64,000 bases of DNA from Dipteris shenzhenensis (lineage: Eukaryota; Polypodiophyta; Polypodiopsida; Gleicheniales), in NCBI GenBank assembly GCA_047967505.1, contig CM106541.1; one strand, written 5' to 3'. The notes beneath the pieces are model-generated. The model saw only the letters and a list, made by a program, of their open reading frames with translations. It was not told the DNA's origin and ran no database searches. Position 1 is the stretch's first letter. The number at the start of each line of letters is the position of its first letter. The position numbers were made by a program, and so were the translations under genes. Positions 57,016-64,000 of the stretch are shown in pieces.

Positions 57016-60000
57016 ATGTCTCCATCTTCAACAAGCAGCTCCAGTGAGGATGAATCCCTCCGTATCCACCATCGCGAAATGTGGTTGGAGCAAAAAATCA
57101 AATGTCTGTGTGATCGATGTCGAGGAAACATGTATCATGCACGCAGGATTACGCTCAATCATATCTCAAAGTATGGAGAATGGGATGTGACCGTAAACAG
57201 GGTAAGGATTGGTAAGTTAAGGTTGATTGAGATACCTATGGGTGTTCATATGTTTGAGTTATAATGATCCCGTTTTAATTTGATACAGGATGCAGTGCCA
57301 CACCCGCACATGTTACCCTATGCCCGTCGTGAGGAGGCGAAGCGTCGGCGATATGAGGTGGGATCTTCAGAAGGGACCGTTACGGATGCATGGAGTGATG
57401 GTGATAGTAGCCCTCCACCATTACCTCATGAAGCCGTGGAGGAGGAGGTGTTTGATGATATGGTGCGGGATTTATATGTCCATCAAGGGAGGGATAATAG
57501 CATGGAGCAGGATGATCTTTTTACCGCAGCATCGACTCCACTGTTTGAGGGGTGCACATTCTCTGTTCTACGTGCCTCCCTTGAGTTACTAAACTTGCAA
57601 ACCATCTATGGATGGAGCAATGCAAGTTTGAATGCATTACTCAAGTAAGCTTTAATTTAAAGTCGATTTTGCAAACATGATGAATTATGCGCGTGGGTCA
57701 ATTACTCGAATGCTTTTCCTCATTTATGGTCTTCACGTGCAGGCTATTGTGTAAAATGCTTCCAAGGGAGAATAAATTACCGACCTCAAGAGATATGGCA
57801 AGGCAACATGTGACCTCTCTTGGAGGATTAGATTACAAGCGCATCCATGCATGTGTCAACGATTGCGTTTTGTTTCGTGGACTACATAAGGATGCAAGAG
57901 AGTGTCCTACTTGTGGAGAGGCAAGATATAGAGCAGATCTCAAATTAAGAAAGGACATGTCATGCTGTCCCTTCTAATTCCAGGGAAACATAAAGTCAAA
58001 AACCCTGATGTTTATTTGGAGCCTTTGATTGATGAGCTAGAGATACTTTGGAGAGGTATCGAGGTGCATGATGTGAGCAGGCCTCCCTCATCACGAGACT
58101 TCAACTGCAAAGCAGTCTTGATGTGGACGATGCATGACTTCCCAGGCTATGGCGAGTGTTCAGGTAAGCATTGCATTTTTTAATTATGAATAGCCAAGGA
58201 CGTGGCACCCTAAACCCACCTTCCACTCTTAATTGCATCTATTGTTTCAGGTCTCACTACATCGGGTTACCATGCATGTCCTGTTTGTGGTCCTTCGCTA
58301 GTTGCCTCACGGGCAGACGCATTGAATAAGGTCATCTATGAGAATCACCATCGATTTCTCCCACCTGATCATCCTAGATATGTTGCCCCTTGGAATGAAG
58401 TCCTCCCACAATCACTCACCACGGGAGATTGGATGAGAATTTGGGACGGATCCACGACTCCTCTACCACTTGGCATGAGCCGGTAAGGATTTGTAACTAT
58501 TGGTTGGAAGTAAAGATTAGCTATATTGGTTGAAAGTGAAGATTGCACGCTAACACTTTATTTTGTTTAGATACTCCATCTTTTATCGTTTACCATATTG
58601 GTCCCACCTCAAGATCAATCACCTGCTCGATCCCATGCATATCTTCAAGAATGTGGCATCTACCATTTGGGAGCATTTGAATGGGACACGACATTCGGCA
58701 GGCATAAGGGAGGATCTATGTACCACAGGGAGGATGCGTGAAGCTTGGCCTCAAGAGAGACCAAATGGGCGTGTTTTTTTACCTCATGCACCGTGGATGT
58801 TATCAAAGCTAGAGATGGCGACGGTGAAGCGTGCTATTACTACAATTCGTACTCCCACTGGATGCATGAGGTGTTTGAAGGGAGCCTTTACAAAGAGCAA
58901 GAAAAGAGGTGTAGAGCAATTATATGGCTTGAAATCTCATGATTGGCACAAGATGCTCCAAGTAAGTATTTTATATGCATAATATCTTTTTCCTTTCAAA
59001 TTTGTGAGTGAATAGCTATAAGCAACTAATCAACCACCTCCTCGCGGGTTCAGTTCATACTACCTACTAGCATTTCACGTAGTGCATCAAAGGACGTGAA
59101 AGATTGTATTTACAAGATGGGCGAGCTTGTGAGGTATGTGAGCTCAAAGGAAATAGATCCCACCACGCTTGAGAATGCTCGAGTTATGTCAGTGGAGGTG
59201 GTTTGTTTAGTGGAGGAGACATTTCCACATTCTATTCTCACAAGCCAACTACATCTCATAGTGCATTTGGTGGATGAGATTGCTATATGCAGTACTATAC
59301 ATGCACGATGGTTGTTCTTCCTCGAGCACTTCATGAAGACCTTGAAGGGCTTCGTGAGACAAAATGCAAGACCCGAAGGTAGCATGGCCGAGGGTTGGTT
59401 GGTACAAGAGTCACTTGTATATATTTTTGAGTTTCTTGTTGATGTGGATAGCTCTCTCCCACGACTATGGAGAGATGATGAAGACCTAAGGATGACCTCT
59501 ATTGTGCCTCAAGGAAGAGGACACAACAAAGTAATAGACACGGAGTTGCGTAATAGTATCAACCTCTTTTGCGTGCTTAATAGTGATGTGATGAAAAGAT
59601 GGGTGACAAGATACGAGGATGCAAAGGCAAGAAGACAAGAAGAAAGGGCCCTCTTTCGTACACACCACGGATCTCATGTGCCATACCCTCAGCGTCTAAG
59701 AGCACTTCCAAAGGATATTCATGTGGATTGGCTACTTGATGAAATGGAGAAAGCAGAGAAAGTTGAGGGGATGCATATCACAATGGAAGAATGGGAGTAT
59801 GCTAGGGGATGCATGAGCAAGGTCGATATATAGAATGTTATGCATAAGTTAGGAGGTTTTTATAATTTAGATTGCTTATTTAATTGATTTTTTCTTGGTG
59901 TAGTGCACTATGTTCAATGCTATATGGTGTGAGGGCAAGCATTTTCGAACACAACGGATTGATGATAAGAGAAACACACAAGATTGCAGCGTCATTGCTA

Positions 60001-60685
60001 GCTTTGAGGGAGCCAATGGAGTCATGGATGATTATTGTGGCATAATCCAAGATATCATTATGCTTGACTTTCGACGCTTCTTTGTGTATGTTTTGGATGT
60101 AAAGTGGTTTAAGGACGTGGTGGAAAGAGGCCCTAATGTAACAATCAAACGCCATGCAAGTGGCTTTGTAACTATTGACTCCACAAAGTTTTGGCAAAGT
60201 AGGAAGGACACACTAATACTACCGCAACAATGTGAACAGGTACTGTGCACACACATAAAAATACTCGCTTTTAAATATTTGATGCAAGAAAAGTAACATG
60301 ATTGTATTTGTGTTTGAATTAGGTTGTCTATCAACCAATGGTGGATAATAATAGGTGGTGGCATGTCATACCTATTATGCCACATTCCAAAGTGATGTAT
60401 AGTACATTTACTAATATGGAGCGTATGGAGGATGATCATGCCCATGGACGTGATGATGACCGTGATACAAGAGAGAAGGATGATCATGAGATAGGAGATA
60501 TAGATATTGAGGCCGTCATTACCCATGAGAACGAGCCTACCATTGGAGATCTTGATTTCGATGAGCACATGAGTGGCACAAGTAGTAGTGGGTTGAATGT
60601 ATTTGTAGATCTAAACACTTGTTTGGATTTTGAAGTAGATAGTTTGGCAAGGATTGATCTCATTGAGGATGAGATTGAACCGTAG
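57016..60685 (+). pseudogene. family-1 tnp2-type transposase, copy 3
   Basis: ATG 57016, stop TAG 60683-60685. Sequence as copy 1, but with a different deletion: after ARYRADLK (near 57946) about 320 bp are missing, removing the shared TGA site and the start of the Transposase_21 core up to KKGH. LLIPGKHKVKNPDVYLEP, LMWTMHDFPGYGECSG, NHLLDPMHIFKNVASTIWEH, the DUF4218 and DUF4216 blocks and the acidic tail are present. The 91-bp intron of copy 2 is absent at 59133/59134. Confidence 0.87.
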
Positions 60686-61605
60686 CCCCACAATTGATAT
60701 TGGCAAAACTATTTTACATATTGTCTCATTCTCCTCATTTCCCTTAATTCTTGTATATGTGGGCTTGCAAAAAATTATGTGCTTTGGTAATCATGGGCAA
60801 TGTTTGGAAAGCAATGATGTACACCAAAATCTCACTTTTTGTATTCTCTGGAGCGCGTCTAACCCCGCGTCTAAATGCACGTCTGAGTCTCAGTGTAAAC
60901 GCGCAAATACACGCGTAAATAGACGCTCTAATAGACGGGATGTTAGACGGGCCCATATTTTCTCAGGTCTAACGCGCTAATAAACGCGGTTATTGACGCG
61001 CAAATAGACGAGCATTTAGCCGCACTAATAGACGCACCCGTAATTTCTCTACTAGAGCAACGCCTATAGACGCGCCCGCTATTTTGCGCGTCTACCAAGC
61101 GCGTCTATAGTTGCTTTGTGTTGTTGTGTTCCTCTTGGCTCATATTGTGATCTTCATCTTCTTTGCTAGATTCATTGGGATCAATTGGATCCGGCATTGG
61201 TAGTTGCATCTCCATATCCACATCTCTATCTTCAAAAAAATTCTTACTTCGTGGTGCAACTTGGATCATGTACCACCATCTTGGATCATAATGAGATTCG
61301 GATGAAAAACCACCTATATTGAAGATGGGTGCCAAATGTCGTCAATTATATATATGACGAAATGGATCAATGGATCTTTAAAAACGAAAGCTTCAATTAA
61401 TTAAATCATTAGTATGCACCTGCTCACAGTGCTCGGGAAGAACAAAAGTATCACTTTTATCGGTCAAATGTTTGGTGGAGTCTATTGCAAAGAAACCACT
61501 ACTATCTTTTCTCACTGTCGCATGGGGACCATTGTAAATAGTCCTAAACCATTTTACATCAAGAATGAAAATATTAAATTGCCTGAAATCAACTTCATAG
61601 ATTTC

Positions 61606-62150
61606 ATGTATAAGCATAAGCATAAACATATGTCTCCTTCTCTTATGCTCATGCATAAGCATCAACATGAGCAAATGTCTCCTTCTCTTATGCTTATGCT
61701 TATGATTATGCGTATGCTTATGCATAATGTCTCCTTCTCTTATGCTTATGCTTATGATTATGCGTATGCTTATGCTTATGCATAAGCATACGCATAATCA
61801 TAAGCATAAGCATAAGAGAAGGAGACATTTGCTCATGCTGATGCTTATGCATGAGCATAAGAGAAGGAGACATATGCTCATGCATAAGCATGAGCATATG
61901 TCTCCTTCTCCTTCTCCTCTTTCTCCTTGTTCTTCTCCTCTTTTTCTCTTTTCCCTCTTTGAATCTCTTTTCCTCTTTTCCTCGCTCTTTCCCCCCCTCT
62001 TTCCCCTCTTTCATGCTCATGCTCATGCTCTTATGCTCATGCATAAGCATAAACATATGTCTCCTTCTCTTATGCTGATGCATAAGCATAAGCATGAGCA
62101 TATGTCTCCTTCTCTTATGTTTATGCTTATGCTTATGCATGAGCATATGT
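61606..62150. repeat. palindromic GCATAAGC/CTCCTTCTC satellite in element B
   Basis: Repeats of (A)GCATAAGC and GCTTATGC combined with TGTCTCCTTCTCTTATGC, including inverted arms (for example about 61680-61870). It is a shorter relative of the 3.7-kb block in element A and lies directly against the truncated tnp2. All open frames here are artefacts. Confidence 0.88.
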
Positions 62151-62169
62151 CTCCCTCTTTCAATCTCTT

Positions 62170-63610
62170 TTCTCGGACTTAGCACTGCGACTACCCCTGG
62201 TTCAACTCCTTTCGGATGTAGCACTGTGACTACCCCTCGGGGAACTCCTTTGCTAGCAGCACATGGCTTTGTCGGGAGTCCTGATGAGTTTGTAGGACAG
62301 ATGACCGATGAGGAGGTAGCAACATTGTTCTCTTTGCTATCTCAGAGGACCTCAGCAATTCCCTCTCCTACACATATGACTAGACCTACTGCCTAGTCAT
62401 CCCCTTTTGCCCCTTCGACTAAGGGGTCATCCCCTGCGCATGCCTATCATAAGGAAAGGAAGAGTAAGAGGGGCCGCTTATGTTGTGCTGACTTGAGAGA
62501 TGTAGACGAGTCAGCACCCTCACATTCCTACAGGTCTCCACTTGGTCTCGAGACACAGTATCAATCAGGTCCCTTGCCCTCTCCTACTCCCACTGCTACT
62601 CCTCGCTCCGGAAGCACTCGCACAACTTGCACTCCTAACTCTGCCACTACCATCAGTCCTGCTTACCCAGTCGAGGAACTCTCCTATCAAATCACAGCTA
62701 CCGGAGAGATAATAGAAGATAGAAAGGGCAAAGCAATGATGGCCACCATGAGGCGGTTGATGAGCCATCACTTCAAGAGCCGCATTGCTACCGATTGGCA
62801 GTATCAAGATGACCAAAAGAAGCAGGCGGTCATCGATGAATTAAAACAAAAACACCCTAACCCGCCAAATTGGGAGTTTAATGAAAATTATATGTGAGAG
62901 CGCATGGGTTTGGTCTTGAAGCATCGTAGATCAACCTTGCGTACTTCCATCGCAAAGGGGATGGATAAACCTAGCTGGGCAGACAAAGCTGATTTGAAGT
63001 TCTTCAAGAAGCAGAATAGGGACTGTCCCGAAATGTTCGAGGGTCAGAGGAGGGCTATGAGGAGACGGCTCGACACCGTAGGTACTTCGCTCTTTGGTGC
63101 AAGCGGACGGTTGGCATTCGAGGCAACCATGGTAGGTCTACTTCTTCTCATTTAATGTATTGTTTTATTTGTTTTACTACATATTACATGCACTTTAACT
63201 CTCGTAAATCGGATCCACAACAAGCTATGATGGGTCGTCTTCCTACAGATGCAGAGACACTACATGCCTTTCGCATAGGAACAAAGCCATGGTTTATTGA
63301 GCAAGAGGCAATGGGAGCAACAGTCGATTGGGCTGAGGTGGCTGCTTGCACAGTATAAGTCTACTCCTACTTGTAATCTCACTTTTTAAATTGTTTTATT
63401 CTGTTAGTTCCAATCTAATTTTCGATTTATATGGTTCACTCTTAGGGTCAAAGCTCGAGCGTCCCATCACCAGAGGCGAGCGATCACCAGGGCTAGGAAT
63501 CATACGCATGTGACGAGGGTCAGGGAGAAGGCATACCTCACAAGGACCAAGGATCAGGCCAACAAGACAAGGATGAGGACGAGGATGATGAGAACGATTC
63601 GAATGAGTAG
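62170..63610 (+). pseudogene. element B ORF2 (Transposase_24-like), decayed
   Basis: Collinear with element A ORF2: AAHGFVGSPDEFVGQMTDEE, LSYQITATGEIIEDRKGKAM, RRLMSHHF, HPNPPNWEFNENYM, VLKHRRSTLRTSIAKGM, then after introns RLPTDAETLHAFRIGTKPWF, and an acidic end (TAG 63608-63610). In-frame TAG at about 62393 (A has CAG) and TGA at 62895-62897 (A has a Leu codon), with a missing N-terminus. Dead. Confidence 0.87.
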
Positions 63611-63846
63611 TAGTAGTAGTAGCTGTTTGCATATACTTCACCATGTATGTCATTTTGTATATCCGCTCGTTTGAGTGATTTTGTATCACCCTTTTTGAAA
63701 GGGTAATTTTGTAACAAACAATGTTGTATATGTTGGACATGTATATGCTTTGTTGCTCAATCATTTCATTTGAGCGATTTTGTATCACCCTTTTCGCAAG
63801 GGAAATTTTATAATAAAAAACTTTTTTTTGTAATTACAAAAAAAAA

Positions 63847-63898
63847 CATTAGTGGGGCAAAACAGGGCTTGCTATGGCCCTGTTTAGCCCCACTAATG
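63847..63898. terminator. hairpin after ORF2 of element B
   Basis: Arms 63847-63868 and 63877-63898 (CATTAGTGGGGC...GCCCCACTAATG) pair with one mismatch, again between an A-tract and a T-tract. Same position and core as the hairpin of element A. Confidence 0.75.
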
Positions 63899-63914
63899 CT
63901 TTTTTTTAGTTCTG

Positions 63915-64000
63915 TTAATCGTCGCTATATAGCGACGTTTACCAGTGTCGCTATATAGCGATGATTATTAGTGTCGCTCTATAGCGATGTTTATCAGCAT
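63915..64000. repeat. start of right subterminal palindrome array of element B
   Basis: GTCGCTATATAGCGAC and degenerate copies begin about 20 bases after the hairpin, as in element A. The array and the terminus continue past the window. Confidence 0.9.

Larger units (their letters stand above)
53852..61128. mobile_element. family-1 CACTA-superfamily element, copy 3 (7,277 bp)
   Basis: Left end CATAACAAGACAAAGCACCC (one base changed from CACAA), right end ...TTGTGTTGTTGTG. Target duplication TTC (53849-53851, 61129-61131). Inserted in element B only 120 bp from copy 2. Nearly identical to copy 1 over most of its length, which suggests both moved recently. Confidence 0.94.
46345..61605 (-). 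pseudogene. element B tnp2 remnant (3' exons only), in three pieces
   Basis: Minus-strand pieces 61605-61129, 53851-53732 and 46468-46345 correspond to the last two exons of element A's transposase: VDFRQFNIFILDVKWFRTIY and HATVRKDSSGFFAIDSTKHL (DUF4216), then DPRWWYMIQVAPRSK and the acidic tail, ending near DLAQDETVDVNAL. They are separated by family-1 copies 3 and 2. Everything upstream of DUF4216 is deleted. Confidence 0.85.
45975..64000. mobile_element. element B: family-2 CACTA element, internally deleted, hosting family-1 copies 2 and 3
   Basis: The left end CACTACTACACATGGATCCT matches element A's left end, preceded by CTCT. Own DNA: 45975-46468, 53732-53851 and 61129 to beyond 64000; the right terminus is just outside the window. 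Removing the two family-1 insertions restores the tnp2 3' sequence as in A. Most of tnp2 is gone: the DUF4216 part (about 61605) joins directly to palindromic satellite. ORF2 has stops. It is therefore a non-autonomous derivative. The palindrome array after 46060 is shorter than in A. Confidence 0.9.

Noticed and set aside
61620-62180. Met-Leu/His-Lys-rich frames in element B.
   Set aside because: Satellite artefacts, as in element A.

Overview
The window looks like repeat-rich nuclear DNA of a plant (streptophyte). The evidence is a Ty1/copia gag-pol with a plant-type initiator-Met primer site, En/Spm (CACTA) elements with tnp2-type transposase plus the plant DUF4218/DUF4216 regions and a Transposase_24-like second protein, and GT-AG introns throughout. 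I cannot name the species. Almost everything is transposon, often nested; no complete host gene is convincing.

Layout. 1-2730: 5' part of a copia element on the minus strand (LTR, primer site, gag, start of protease). 3985-7424: decayed tnp2 pseudogene (element C), abutting a copia reverse-transcriptase fragment. 8191-19459: an 11.3-kb element with 32-bp inverted termini starting CATTAGG. It carries an unknown protein with a BAH-like segment and a ubiquitin-like C-terminus (8682-10115), a histone H3-like domain joined by splicing to a Ulp1/C48 SUMO-protease domain (12300-10200, minus), an unknown lysine-rich protein (13534-16386), and the C-terminal and N-terminal parts of a DDE-type transposase on opposite strands (16616-18057 and 19053-17991). 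It sits in an unidentified minus-strand gene. 19460-23904: unidentified host DNA with a HAD/NIF phosphatase-like fragment. 23905-45974 (interrupted): a second CATTAGG-type element with a homologue of the first element's BAH-like/ubiquitin-like gene.

26664 to the end is a nest of two CACTA-superfamily families. Family 1 has CACAACAA termini and TAGACGCG-type subterminal repeats; its three copies are 26664-45804, 46469-53731 and 53852-61128. Family 2 has CACTAC termini and the palindrome GTCGCTATATAGCGAC; its copies are A (27818-39788), B (45975 to beyond 64000) and the fragment C. A is inserted in family-1 copy 1 (target duplication TTC). Family-1 copies 2 and 3 are inserted in B (GTT and TTC). 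Each family is therefore nested in the other. Both are organised as two divergent genes (tnp2 and ORF2) around a central region that repeats the subterminal motif, as expected for En/Spm-like self-regulation. In A the centre also holds about 3.7 kb of palindromic GCATAAGC/GAGCTTATGC satellite.

The most notable system is the 8191-19459 element. It appears to encode an H3 mimic (tail starting ARTKSTARK) fused to a SUMO-protease-like domain, together with a candidate histone-reader/ubiquitin-like protein and a transposase. This copy is decayed: it has in-frame stops and frameshifts, and nearly all clear in-frame stops in the two CATTAGG elements are TAG.
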